From: Paenibacillus crassostreae
GTDB taxonomy: Bacteria > Bacillota > Bacilli > Paenibacillales > Paenibacillaceae
DNA: 64,000 nucleotides
Direction: 5' to 3'
Assembly: GCF_001857945.1 (NCBI RefSeq)
Contig: NZ_CP017770.1
Location: 4,563,177 to 4,627,176 of the forward strand
Both the position numbers and the translations under genes were made by a program. Positions 37,318-46,939 of this stretch are shown here, in pieces (position 1 is the first letter of the stretch; each line of letters opens with the position of its first letter). A model generated the notes under the pieces. The model was given only the letters and a program-made list of their open reading frames with translations, was not told the origin of the DNA and searched no databases.

Positions 37318-37563
37318 AGCTGATAATCCCCCTTATCTATATGTCAGTTAATATATCATAAGTATACCACTTTCATTCAAAAAAACAATAAATGAATACG
37401 TTTTCATTCAAATAATTAATGCTGTTATTCATTTGTGATGATTTACGGGGTGGAAAACATAACGTATCATAACCTTTAAGAACAAATGAAACACGTTATG
37501 TAAATAAACATAACATTAGTATTTCCGTACTGGACTATCATTTATGACTATTGGGGGGATACG

Positions 37564-39147
37564 ATGAGAAACGTAAGAATGGGATGGGCAATACTGGTTG
37601 TTATAAGTATGATGGTGATTTCAGCGTGTGGGAGTACTACAACAGCTAATAAGGGAACGAATACGGCAGGAAATGCAAAAGCTTCTGCAACTGGAGAACC
37701 TACTGGCGGGGATAAAGAATTAGTCGTGAGGTTTTATGATAATCCAGCCGGGTTTGATCCAGCAACCATTTTCCGAGTTGAGAATGAGAACATTGCTTTC
37801 AATGTGTTCGGTGGATTAACTACCTATGATGGAGAAACGGGTGAGCTTGTTCCGGATCTAGCGGAATCCTGGGAGACTTCGGACAATAAGATCTGGACGT
37901 TTCACCTCAGAAAAGGTGTGCAGTGGCAATCAGGATATGGTGAGTTCACGGCGGCAGATGTCCAATACAGCTATAACCGGATTATGGATCCGGCAACTGC
38001 CTCCACGTATTCCGCTGAATTTGCGGATGTAGTCAAGATAGAAACGCCAGATGACTATACAGTAGTTATCGAGCTAAGTAAGCCCAATGGTAACTTCCTG
38101 CATGTCGTAGCGAACTATCATCAAGGGCAGATCGTGAAACAAGAAGCGATCGAAGCCGGTGGTGATCAGGTTAAATTCAACCCAATAGGCACAGGTCCTT
38201 ATTATGTGGAGAAAATTGATGTCAACTCTGAAATCGTGCTGGCCAGACATGAAGATTATTATAAGGGACCTGCACCGATCAAAAGAATTACTTTCCCCAT
38301 TATCAAAAATGAATCCAACGCTACAATTGCCCTGCAAAATGGGGAGATTGATGTGATTATGAGAAGCAACCGCGAGGAAGAATTAGCTATTCTCGAAAAA
38401 GCGGGATTCAAGATGAACTCATCGATGAACACAATGACCTACATTATGATGCTGAATTATAAAAATCAATATCTGTCTGATGTTCGTGTTCGCCATGCGG
38501 TGGCGTATGCGCTGGATTACCCTTCCATTTCAGCGGCACTTGCACCGAAGAATGAGACCTCTCCAGCCTATAATATTGTTCCGGACTGGATGGATATCTT
38601 CACAGACAAGGTTCCGCAATATAAATATGACCCAGAGAAGGCAAAAGCGCTGCTTGCTGAAGCCGGATACGCAGACGGAATTAACCTGACCTTATTAATT
38701 GGAGCGGTAAATGAGGAGTATCAGCTGGTTCAGGAATATCTTAAGGCGGTAGGCATTAATATGGATTTTGAGGTTGTGGATGCAGCGACTTATAATCAGC
38801 GCCGGTTAGTAGGAGAATTTGATATAAGTATCCGGGCTATTCCTGCCTTAAATCCGGACATGTTATTGTTCAGCTATCTGCATCCGGATAATATTGCTCC
38901 TGCCGGGTTGAATAGTTCTTCCTACAGCAATCCGGAATTGACGGAGAAATTAGAGGCTGCAAAGGTAGAGTTAGACCAAGAAAAACGTCAAAAGCTATAT
39001 GAAGAAGTGCAAATCATCGCGATGGAGGATCTGCCCTACTATCCGATGTTCGGAATTAATTATTACTGGCCTAGTAAACAGAATGTTACCGGAATCCACA
39101 TTAACAAACTTAGTCAAGTTAACTTTTATGATGTAGACATGAATTAA
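37564..39147 (+). CDS. Peptide/dipeptide ABC transporter substrate-binding lipoprotein
   Basis: 527 residues of SBP_bac_5 (DppA/OppA type). Lipoprotein signal with lipobox VISACGS (Cys ~21), a Thr/Asn-rich linker, then DLAESWETSDNKIWTFHLRK, FTAADVQYSYNRIMDP, and GTGPYYVEKID. It captures a peptide-like or small amide ligand outside the membrane and delivers it to the permeases encoded next. First gene of an operon reaching at least to 48040. Confidence 0.95.
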   Translation: MRNVRMGWAILVVISMMVISACGSTTTANKGTNTAGNAKASATGEPTGGDKELVVRFYDNPAGFDPATIFRVENENIAFNVFGGLTTYDGETGELVPDLAESWETSDNKIWTFHLRKGVQWQSGYGEFTAADVQYSYNRIMDPATASTYSAEFADVVKIETPDDYTVVIELSKPNGNFLHVVANYHQGQIVKQEAIEAGGDQVKFNPIGTGPYYVEKIDVNSEIVLARHEDYYKGPAPIKRITFPIIKNESNATIALQNGEIDVIMRSNREEELAILEKAGFKMNSSMNTMTYIMMLNYKNQYLSDVRVRHAVAYALDYPSISAALAPKNETSPAYNIVPDWMDIFTDKVPQYKYDPEKAKALLAEAGYADGINLTLLIGAVNEEYQLVQEYLKAVGINMDFEVVDAATYNQRRLVGEFDISIRAIPALNPDMLLFSYLHPDNIAPAGLNSSSYSNPELTEKLEAAKVELDQEKRQKLYEEVQIIAMEDLPYYPMFGINYYWPSKQNVTGIHINKLSQVNFYDVDMN

Positions 39148-39177
39148 GGAGCGAATATAAGAAGGAGGGGATGTGCA

Positions 39178-40125
39178 GTGTTTGGATACATGATGAAAAG
39201 ATTCTTGCAATTAACGGTTACCCTGTTCGGGGTGGTTACGCTTGTATTCTTCGCTTTGCGGCTCCTTCCTGGTGATGCGACGGCGGCTATGGCCGGAGAT
39301 AATCTTTCGGGAGAAGCGCTGGAAAGATTACGAGAACAGATGGGGCTCAATGAGCCCCTCTACTCCCAATATTTCAGCTATCTGGGTTCTCTGCTCAGAT
39401 TGGACTTCGGCAATACACTGATTACCAATCTGCCGTTGATGGAGATGTTAATGAAATCAGTACCGATAACGATGACTATTGCCCTTATTACAATCGTGCT
39501 CGCGATAGCCATCTCTATCCCTCTAGGAACACTAGCGGCCTATATGGCTCATAAAGGCAAAAAAACATTGGATAATATCATCACTTGGGCCGCCATGGTG
39601 GTGGATCTAATGCCGGCATTTTGGACATCCTTGCTGCTTTTGTTGATATTATCGCTGTCCCTCGGGATTTTCCCGGCAAGTGGAGCCGTTACTTTTGAAG
39701 ATCCGGTAATGCTTATGAAACGAATAGCGATTCCTGTAATTGTTCTGACGATCACCCAGTTGGCTATTCTTACGAGAATGACCAGAACTGCGGTATTGGA
39801 AGTATTAAATGAGGATTATATTCGTACCGCACGTTCATTGGGAATGTCTGAGATATTGGTGGTCTTCCGTCATGCTCTGAAGAATGCAGCATTACCAATT
39901 GTAACAGTATTGGGTATTAGCTTTGGTAATTTGTTGAATGGAACCGTTATTGTGGAGTTTATCTTCTCCATTCCGGGAATAGGAACCTTATTGGTAAACG
40001 GAATATACAGCAGAGATTATCCGCTCGTTCAAACTTTAATATTGTTCTACGCCTTTATATTTATAGTAGTCAATTTTTTAACAGATATCGTGTATAAAAA
40101 AATCGATCCTCGTGTTCAGTTTTAA
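39178..40125 (+). CDS. Dipeptide-type ABC permease, DppB family
   Basis: 315 residues, six membrane segments. N-terminal FGYMMKRFLQLTVTLFGVVTL, RLLPGDATAAMAG, and the EAA loop IRTARSLGMSEILVVFRHALKNA that contacts the ATPase. It starts at GTG 39178 after AAGGAGGGGATG. Partner of the DppC-type permease that follows. Confidence 0.95.
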   Translation: MFGYMMKRFLQLTVTLFGVVTLVFFALRLLPGDATAAMAGDNLSGEALERLREQMGLNEPLYSQYFSYLGSLLRLDFGNTLITNLPLMEMLMKSVPITMTIALITIVLAIAISIPLGTLAAYMAHKGKKTLDNIITWAAMVVDLMPAFWTSLLLLLILSLSLGIFPASGAVTFEDPVMLMKRIAIPVIVLTITQLAILTRMTRTAVLEVLNEDYIRTARSLGMSEILVVFRHALKNAALPIVTVLGISFGNLLNGTVIVEFIFSIPGIGTLLVNGIYSRDYPLVQTLILFYAFIFIVVNFLTDIVYKKIDPRVQF

Positions 40126-40164
40126 GAGATTATTGTTATTGAATCCATGAAGGAGGGGAAATAC

Positions 40165-41058
40165 GTGAGTAAGCCAGAAGCGGTTCTGCCCAATATGAGG
40201 AATGTAACTAGAAAATTTCCGAGCTTCCAAATTCCTGGATTTAACATTATCAGGACCAATAAAAAGGCAAAGTGGGGATTAGGGATATTGCTGCCTATCG
40301 TGCTGCTGACTGCTCTAGCCCCGATATTACCTATACCGGAGCCCTTGGTGACCAACGTGTCTTCCAGCTTGCAGACCCCTTCATTGGACCATCCATTTGG
40401 TACCGATAAACTGGGCCGTGATGTTCTTAGTCGTACATTGGCAGGCATCAAAATATCTCTTCTTGTAGGTTTTAGCGTTGCATTTATAGCATTGATTGTT
40501 GGGGTTCTGCTAGGTACAATAGCTGGTTTTTTCGGCAAAACGGTCGATCGAGTAATAATGAGTGTAGTCGATATCTTCTTGGCTTTTCCTTCATTACTCC
40601 TTGCGATAGGGCTTGTATCGATTATGGGGGCAGGCTGGATACCCGTAGTCATCGCTATTTCTTTTGCGGATGTTCCAAGATTTATAAGGCTGCAGCGCTC
40701 CCTAGTCATTAGTCTGAAATCCAGGACATTTATCGATGCTGCCCGATCTGTGCAAGCGAGCCAATTCTGGTTGATGTCCAAACATATTATTCCGAATACG
40801 ATTTCATCTATGTTGGTTGCAACCAGTATTTCAGCAGAAAATGCCATTCTGGTAGAAGCAAGCTTGAGTTTTCTGGGGTTAGGAATTATGCCTCCAACCC
40901 CTTCATTAGGCAATTTGATTCAGGAAGGACAAATGTATTTGCAGCAAGCGTGGTGGATTTCTACCTTGCCTGGTCTGGTTATATTGGCCATTACTATCAG
41001 TTTGTATTTCCTGTCTGATGGAATACGTGAAGCACTGGAACCACGCTCCAGAAAGTAA
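40165..41058 (+). CDS. Dipeptide-type ABC permease, DppC family
   Basis: ~297 residues. DHPFGTDKLGRDVLSRTLAG is the DppC signature; the EAA loop reads FIDAARSVQASQFWLMSKHI, and the C-terminus has FLSDGIREALEPR. GAAGGAGGGG at 40148-40157 selects GTG 40165 rather than the ATG at 40147, which overlaps that site. Confidence 0.95.
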   Translation: MSKPEAVLPNMRNVTRKFPSFQIPGFNIIRTNKKAKWGLGILLPIVLLTALAPILPIPEPLVTNVSSSLQTPSLDHPFGTDKLGRDVLSRTLAGIKISLLVGFSVAFIALIVGVLLGTIAGFFGKTVDRVIMSVVDIFLAFPSLLLAIGLVSIMGAGWIPVVIAISFADVPRFIRLQRSLVISLKSRTFIDAARSVQASQFWLMSKHIIPNTISSMLVATSISAENAILVEASLSFLGLGIMPPTPSLGNLIQEGQMYLQQAWWISTLPGLVILAITISLYFLSDGIREALEPRSRK

Positions 41059-41091
41059 CTGAATCTGGACGTTTAAGAGGAGGAGACGCTT

Positions 41092-43122
41092 GTGTCAAAT
41101 CGAGAGAATTCTACAACATCACTGCTGGAAGTAGAGCGGCTACAAACTCACTTTTTAACGGATAACGGTGCTGTTAAAGCTGTGAACGGGGTTTCCTTTA
41201 CTCTGGAACGTGGAGAACGTTTAGCCATCGTGGGTGAGAGTGGATCGGGAAAAAGCGCCATGGCTATGTCACTGATACAATTATTAGCTTATCCCGGCCA
41301 AGTTGTTGGTGGGAGCGTACGTCTCGATGGGACGGAACTGGTAGGGATGAACGAAAAACAACTAAATCAAATCCGTGGTAGCAAGATTGGAACTGTATTT
41401 CAAGATCCGATGGCCTCTCTGGACCCTGTTATGCGGATTTCAGATCAAATGGTCAGACCCATTCGCAATCACTTGAAGGTTGGGGAGAAAGAGGCACGCT
41501 CCATTGCGGTCAGTTGGTTGAGGAGGGTGGGTATCCCTGATCCGGATAAACGGATTGATGCTTATCCTTTTGAAATGAGTGGAGGGATGCGGCAGCGGGT
41601 CATGATTGCTATGGCCTTGTCATGTAATCCCAAGCTGATCCTCGCAGATGAGCCGACGACGGCTCTGGATGTGACCATTCAAGCGCAAATCGTAGAGCTG
41701 CTCAAGGAGCTGACAGATACGATTGGGACAGCCATGATTTTTATTACTCATGATCTTGGGTTAGTGGCACGTTTTGCTCAAAAAGTAGCTGTAATGTATG
41801 CCGGACAAATCGTTGAGATTGCTACTGTAGAGGAGTTGTTTGCACATCCCAAACATCCATATACGCAGAGCTTGTTAATGACCATTCCAAAGGTGAGTGG
41901 AACACGGCAGGAGAGATTACTGCAAATCAATGGTTTTCCACCTGATATGAGTTTACCCATTGTTGGTTGTTCCTTTAAAGATCGTTGTCCGGCGGCCTCC
42001 TCTCGTTGTTCTGAAGATATGCCAGAACTTGCATCACGTGGGGGGATGCAGTCAGCTGCCTGCTGGATGGAACACGGATTGATGGATCAAGATGGCAATC
42101 AAGTGATCTCATTGCTTGGTAGACAAGTAGAAAAGTCAGGTACTGTAAATAAAAAAAGCAAAGAAGACTATCTCACAGGCTTGTCGGAGAATGTCCTTTC
42201 GGTAAAAAATTTGCAGAAAAATTTCGACAAAGCATCCTTGCTGCCTTGGCGTAAAGGGACATCGATCAAAGCGGTAAATGGTATTAATATCTCTTTAAAA
42301 AGAGGAGAAACCATTGGTATTGTCGGGGAAAGCGGCTGTGGCAAAAGTACAACAGCGAGATTGCTGCTCGGATTGGACAAGCCTACATCAGGCGATATCG
42401 AAGTAAATGGGAATGTTCAAATTGTGTTTCAAGATCCCAATTCTTCCTTTAACCCGAAAATGAAAATTGCGGATATTATTGCCGAACCTCTTGTAGTGAA
42501 GAATATCGGGACAAAAAATGAACGGAAAGAAAGGGTTAGAGAGCTTATTGGGAAAGTGGGTCTGGAGGAATCATTTCTGGAGCGCTATCCAAGTCAGTTA
42601 AGCGGAGGCCAGCGGCAGCGAATAGGTGTAGCACGAGCGCTCGCCCTCAACCCTTCTGTAGTTGTAGCCGATGAACCAACATCTGCACTGGATGTTTCGG
42701 TTCGGGCGCAAATTATTAATTTACTCTGTGATCTTAAGGATGAAATGGGTTTGAGCTTCGTGTTCATTTCTCATGATCTATCAACAGTACGATATATTTC
42801 CGATACAATTGCCGTGATGTACTTAGGTGAAATTGTGGAATATGGTCCGGCGGAAGAGGTGTTCCTAAATCCCGTTCACCCCTATACACAAGCCTTATTG
42901 GCCGCAGTTCCCATGCCAGATCCGGTCTTTGAATCGAAAAGGACAATAAAAGTGTTATCAGGTGAATTGCCAAGCCCGGCCAATCCGCCATCAGGCTGTG
43001 CTTTTCACTCCCGCTGCCCACTGGCCACAGAATTATGCCTGCAGCAGAAACCGGGATTAAAAGAATACCAGAATAAACACCAGGTCTCCTGTCATGAGGT
43101 CTATAAGGTCTCGGTCTCCTGA
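41092..43122 (+). CDS. Fused double ATPase (DppD-DppF) of the peptide transporter
   Basis: 676 residues, two complete ABC ATPases in one chain. Domain 1 (about 10-335) has Walker A GESGSGKSA, signature MSGGMRQRVMIAMAL, Walker B LILADEPTTALD, and a Cys-rich oligopeptide-type tail CSFKDRCPAASSRC. Domain 2 (about 370-676) has GESGCGKST, LSGGQRQRIGVARAL, VVVADEPTSALD, and CAFHSRCPLATELC. Usually two separate proteins of ~330 residues; fused forms such as GsiA are known. Its stop at 43122 lies 24 bases before the next start. Confidence 0.95.
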   Translation: MSNRENSTTSLLEVERLQTHFLTDNGAVKAVNGVSFTLERGERLAIVGESGSGKSAMAMSLIQLLAYPGQVVGGSVRLDGTELVGMNEKQLNQIRGSKIGTVFQDPMASLDPVMRISDQMVRPIRNHLKVGEKEARSIAVSWLRRVGIPDPDKRIDAYPFEMSGGMRQRVMIAMALSCNPKLILADEPTTALDVTIQAQIVELLKELTDTIGTAMIFITHDLGLVARFAQKVAVMYAGQIVEIATVEELFAHPKHPYTQSLLMTIPKVSGTRQERLLQINGFPPDMSLPIVGCSFKDRCPAASSRCSEDMPELASRGGMQSAACWMEHGLMDQDGNQVISLLGRQVEKSGTVNKKSKEDYLTGLSENVLSVKNLQKNFDKASLLPWRKGTSIKAVNGINISLKRGETIGIVGESGCGKSTTARLLLGLDKPTSGDIEVNGNVQIVFQDPNSSFNPKMKIADIIAEPLVVKNIGTKNERKERVRELIGKVGLEESFLERYPSQLSGGQRQRIGVARALALNPSVVVADEPTSALDVSVRAQIINLLCDLKDEMGLSFVFISHDLSTVRYISDTIAVMYLGEIVEYGPAEEVFLNPVHPYTQALLAAVPMPDPVFESKRTIKVLSGELPSPANPPSGCAFHSRCPLATELCLQQKPGLKEYQNKHQVSCHEVYKVSVS

Positions 43123-43146
43123 GATACAAGATCGGAGTAGTTGCAA

Positions 43147-44619
43147 ATGAATAACAAGTCCTATCCCATACATTTGCTATCGGTGACGAGTCTGGGAGTG
43201 CTGCTTGTTACTTTGAATCTAAGCTCACTTAATGTGGCATTACCTGAGTTAACGGCTCATTTCAAAGCAGATGCACTAGAGTCCAACTGGATTTTATTGT
43301 CCTATATGCTCTTTACCTCCGTACTTATTTTAGTCTTCGGGAAACTGTCCGATATTTATGGTCGTCGGACACTTTATTTGACCGGACTGATTCTGTTCAC
43401 TATTGTGAGCTTGTTATGCGGATTGTCGCCTAATGTATGGACTTTGATTATTTTACGTATCATTCAGGCAGCTGGCGGGGCCCTGGTCATAACCAATACG
43501 ACCCCTTTAATTACGGATGCATTCAAACAAAAGGATTTAGGTACAGCCCTTGGAATCAATGTGCTTGTGGCCTCAGCTGCACAGTTGCTTGGACCTGTGG
43601 TGGGTGGATATTTAATCTATATGCTAGATTGGCGCTGGATATTTTGGTTTAATGTCCCGATTGGACTAATAGGCATCATTTGGGCTTTCATTATCCTGCG
43701 TCCGGTTCCAGGCAAACTGCGAGGTGAGAAAATTGATGTCATCGGAAATCTATGTATTCTCTTTGGACTTGGCGGCTTGGTGTTTGCCTTCTCCATAGGT
43801 GGCATTATCGGGTGGAACACGATCCCGGTTATTGTTGGCGGAAGTATGTTCGTTCTGTTTGGCGCTTACTTCATATGGTGGGAACAGAGGGTGAAATACC
43901 CGTCCATCGATTTCACCCTGTTTCGGGATCGGACGTTTGCGATGGCCAATCTGTCCACCTTTTTGAACTCTCTCGCACGATCTTCGGTGGTCCTTCTAAT
44001 CGCATTATTTTATCAGGTCATTTATAAGGAGAATACTTTTACTGTAGCTATTCATGTATTACCCGTAACCGTGGGCATGATTATTGCCTCGCCGATCGTT
44101 GGTTTTCTTAGTGGGAAGTACAGCACGAAGTTGCTCTCTACGGTCGGTTTGTCTATTTCAGCCATAGGGATGTTGCTTTTGACTATACATACCCACGCAG
44201 AGGCTTCAACGGTCTGGATCGGAATTGGACAATTTCTGGTAGGTTTCGGCTCCGGCGTGTTTATGACACCCAATACTAAATCCATCATGCTGACTGTACC
44301 GGTGGAAAAAAGGGGTATGGCTAACGGATTACGCTCCATGTTACAGAATATGGGCACCGTCATCAGTACTGCGTTTTCCTTAATGCTGGTTACCAGTGTA
44401 TTGCCACCCTTTCTGAAGGATTCGATCTATCAAGGTGTCAATGCACGGGTAACAGAAGCTGATATGTCCCTCATCTCCAACGGGTTCCAACTGGCATTTG
44501 CAGTGATGACTATATTGACATTGCTGGCCATTGCGATCTCCTTTCTCCGTGATGAAAAACGAGAGGAAATGATAATAGGCACGATCCAGGCAACTATCCA
44601 TCCAACAAAGGGGAGATAA
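43147..44619 (+). CDS. MFS transporter, DHA2-like (14 TMS)
   Basis: ~490-residue major facilitator. LNVALPELTAHFKAD, the motif-A loop GKLSDIYGRRTLYLTGL, and INVLVASAAQLLGPVVGGYLI (motif C) place it with EmrB/QacA exporters. ATG 43147 is preferred over TTG 43141, given the GGAG ~10 bases upstream. Because it sits between transport and hydrolase genes, it may export a product or a toxic analogue of the substrate. Confidence 0.92.
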   Translation: MNNKSYPIHLLSVTSLGVLLVTLNLSSLNVALPELTAHFKADALESNWILLSYMLFTSVLILVFGKLSDIYGRRTLYLTGLILFTIVSLLCGLSPNVWTLIILRIIQAAGGALVITNTTPLITDAFKQKDLGTALGINVLVASAAQLLGPVVGGYLIYMLDWRWIFWFNVPIGLIGIIWAFIILRPVPGKLRGEKIDVIGNLCILFGLGGLVFAFSIGGIIGWNTIPVIVGGSMFVLFGAYFIWWEQRVKYPSIDFTLFRDRTFAMANLSTFLNSLARSSVVLLIALFYQVIYKENTFTVAIHVLPVTVGMIIASPIVGFLSGKYSTKLLSTVGLSISAIGMLLLTIHTHAEASTVWIGIGQFLVGFGSGVFMTPNTKSIMLTVPVEKRGMANGLRSMLQNMGTVISTAFSLMLVTSVLPPFLKDSIYQGVNARVTEADMSLISNGFQLAFAVMTILTLLAIAISFLRDEKREEMIIGTIQATIHPTKGR

Positions 44620-44621
44620 CC

Positions 44622-45335
44622 ATGAATATTGAAACCATTTGGAAAGATCTACTGCTTGAAAATGATCAGGAAGTCATCGAAAGAGGTGGTTTCGGCAAAT
44701 CGAGAGGACTTGGCTGCCGGCCTGCATTATTGGTTGTGGATCCACAGCCTAACTATATGGGGGATCGGAAACCCATTTTGGAGCAAATAGATGAATATCC
44801 AACAGGTGCGGGAGAGGTAGCCTGGACTGCCCTAGAAAAAGCGGAACCTGTTCTAAAGTTGTTCCGTGAGCTAGAGTTGCCTGTTATTTTTACTCGTCAA
44901 ACCTCGAAATATATGCAGTTCGATAACTTTGCTTCGAAGTCAACAGTGGGTCGATCCCAATATGCGGAGGGACATCCTCATACGGATCTGGTTGCAGAGG
45001 TGGAATTAGCTCCAACTGATTTTGTCATTGATAAGGGGTATGCGAGTGGTTTTGTCGGTACACCGCTGGTCAACTATTTAACGCGGCTCCAGGTAGATAC
45101 CTTGATCGTGTGTGGTGGTGTTACATCGGGTTGTGTAAGAGCGGCTGTGGTGGATGCAGCCTCCCTGAATTATAAAGTGGCTGTGTTATACGAATGTGTG
45201 TTTGACCGGATAGAACTGTCGCATCGTGTAAGCCTGCTGGATATGTGGATGAAATATGCAGATCTATTATCGGTGGATCAAGCTATGGAATACCTTTCAA
45301 CCCATGCAACTCAGCTAATGAAGGAAGGGTGTTAA
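44622..45335 (+). CDS. Isochorismatase-family cysteine amidohydrolase (N-carbamoylsarcosine-amidase-like)
   Basis: 237 residues. Catalytic Asp in ALLVVDPQPNYMGD, Lys in FVIDKGYASGFVGTPL, and Cys in CGGVTSGCVRAAVVDA, with the non-proline cis-peptide position V-T before the Cys loop. The KGYASGF.GTPL stretch fits the N-carbamoylsarcosine / maleamate / biuret hydrolase branch, which releases ammonia from an amide or carbamoyl group. It starts 2 bases after the MFS stop. Confidence 0.88.
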   Translation: MNIETIWKDLLLENDQEVIERGGFGKSRGLGCRPALLVVDPQPNYMGDRKPILEQIDEYPTGAGEVAWTALEKAEPVLKLFRELELPVIFTRQTSKYMQFDNFASKSTVGRSQYAEGHPHTDLVAEVELAPTDFVIDKGYASGFVGTPLVNYLTRLQVDTLIVCGGVTSGCVRAAVVDAASLNYKVAVLYECVFDRIELSHRVSLLDMWMKYADLLSVDQAMEYLSTHATQLMKEGC

Positions 45336-45336
45336 T

Positions 45337-46698
45337 ATGATGGGACAACTAATGAAGGATTACGATATTCCTGGGCTGGTCCAGTTAGTGAAAAGTAAAC
45401 AAATCTCACCTGTTGAAATAACGAAACATTTTCTTGAGAAAATAGAGGAGCATGAGCCCAGCCTTCAGGCCTGGGTAACTGTAACCGGTACTGAGGCACT
45501 GCAAAAAGCAGAATTGGTGGAAAAGAAAATCATGATGGGGGAGAAGGTTGGTTTACTTGCGGGGATTCCCTTCGCGGCTAAAGATGTTTTTTGTACAGCC
45601 GGGATCAAAACAACCGCCGGATCAAAGGTAGTGGAAGATTATGTGCCTGATTTTAATGCGACATCGATTTCTTTACTGGAACAAGAGGATGCTATCTTGC
45701 TGGGCAAATCAACAACGACCGAATTCGCTTACGCCATTACTATGAAAACCAGAAATCCATGGAATATTAATCATACTTCGGGTGGATCCAGTTCAGGTTC
45801 CTCGGCGGCAGTAGCCTCCGGAATGTCTGCCTTTGCTCTAGGAACACAAACAGGAGGGTCATTAATAAGACCGACTGCATTTTGCGGCTTGGTAAGTATG
45901 AAAGCCACGCTGGGAAGATTAAGCCGAGCTGGAGTTCTTCCGGTGAGCTGGACGCTGGATCATATCGGGGCAATGACCCGTACGGTTAAAGAACAGGCGC
46001 TTCTGTTGCATGTCCTGTCCGGATATGATGAGCAGGATCGAATATCTCTGGATATCCCCAAAATCGATCATCAAATTACGGAGTTAAAAGACCTGAGTGG
46101 AATCAAGATAGGAGTTCCAACCCGTTATTTCTTTGATGATATTGAGGAAGATGTAGGTCTTTCCGTAAAAGCAGGGATACAGGCACTCTCCGAGCGGGGG
46201 GCACAGATTATTGAAATAGATTTGCCTGAAATCTTTGAAGCGGCTATCGCAGCGCACTCTATCATTATTCATTCGGAAGCGGCCTCTCACCATGAGGAGA
46301 CCTTTAACGAAGTTTATCAAAAGTACAGTCCGTATTTGCAAGAACGATTGGCCGTTGCTAGAATTATTCCCACTACAACTTATTTAAAAGCTCAAGAGAT
46401 CAGAACATTATATATTCAGGCCATCCATGAATTATTTGAACAGGTGCATGTTATGATTGTTCCTTCCGCACCAACAACGGCTCCTAAGGGAGAAGGAACG
46501 GGTGACTCCCGCTTTAATTCGCCGTTTACGATGGCAGGAGTTCCAGCGTTAACCGTCCCCTGCGGGCTGGCGGGTAATGGTCTTCCCGTTGGTATGCAAA
46601 TTGTAGGCAGGGCGTTATCCGAGGAGCTTTTGTTAAGTATTGGTGCTTATTGTGAAGCAACATTTAATTTTAACAAGGAGGCCGTTCTTTATGGATAA
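45337..46698 (+). CDS. Amidase-signature family hydrolase
   Basis: 453 residues with the complete Ser-cisSer-Lys triad: Lys in GIPFAAKDVFCTAG, cis-Ser in HTSGGSSSGSSAAVASG, and nucleophile Ser in GTQTGGSLIRP. This group includes GatA, allophanate hydrolase and AtzE-type carboxybiuret hydrolases. Together with the amidohydrolase before it and the small protein after it, it probably completes stepwise hydrolysis of an imported amide. The start is ATG 45337 or 45340, one base after the previous stop. Confidence 0.92.
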   Translation: MMGQLMKDYDIPGLVQLVKSKQISPVEITKHFLEKIEEHEPSLQAWVTVTGTEALQKAELVEKKIMMGEKVGLLAGIPFAAKDVFCTAGIKTTAGSKVVEDYVPDFNATSISLLEQEDAILLGKSTTTEFAYAITMKTRNPWNINHTSGGSSSGSSAAVASGMSAFALGTQTGGSLIRPTAFCGLVSMKATLGRLSRAGVLPVSWTLDHIGAMTRTVKEQALLLHVLSGYDEQDRISLDIPKIDHQITELKDLSGIKIGVPTRYFFDDIEEDVGLSVKAGIQALSERGAQIIEIDLPEIFEAAIAAHSIIIHSEAASHHEETFNEVYQKYSPYLQERLAVARIIPTTTYLKAQEIRTLYIQAIHELFEQVHVMIVPSAPTTAPKGEGTGDSRFNSPFTMAGVPALTVPCGLAGNGLPVGMQIVGRALSEELLLSIGAYCEATFNFNKEAVLYG

Positions 46699-46897
46699 AT
46701 TAGAAATGAATAAACAATTTCTTAGATTCCGAGGAATCGATGCTGGATTGATAGATACACTGGATGATGGATTGGTAAAGTTGATGATAGACATGGAGAT
46801 AGTAGATAGATTCCCGGTAGATAAGGGAATATCGCCATCTTTTAATCCGAATCCGTATGCGCTGGAAGGTGGGTTAACGCCTGGGGTTCGTCTTTAA
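46691..46897 (+). CDS. 68-residue protein following the amidase
   Basis: Starts at ATG 46691, 11 bases after an AAGGAGG that lies within the end of the amidase gene, so it overlaps that gene by 8 bases. Hydrophilic, no membrane segment, ends in a Pro/Asn-rich tail. Its size and position match AtzG-type (DUF4089) partners that stabilise AtzE-like amidases, but I see no convincing sequence similarity. Function unassigned. Confidence 0.6.
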   Translation: MDKLEMNKQFLRFRGIDAGLIDTLDDGLVKLMIDMEIVDRFPVDKGISPSFNPNPYALEGGLTPGVRL

Positions 46898-46939
46898 GTT
46901 TGGAACCTGATACAAGGGGTGTGGAAAAGAGGGAGTCAG

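Noticed and set aside
40122..40913. A 263-codon minus-strand open frame.
   Set aside because: Opposite the DppC-type permease gene, whose motifs are unmistakable; the antisense product has no recognisable domain.
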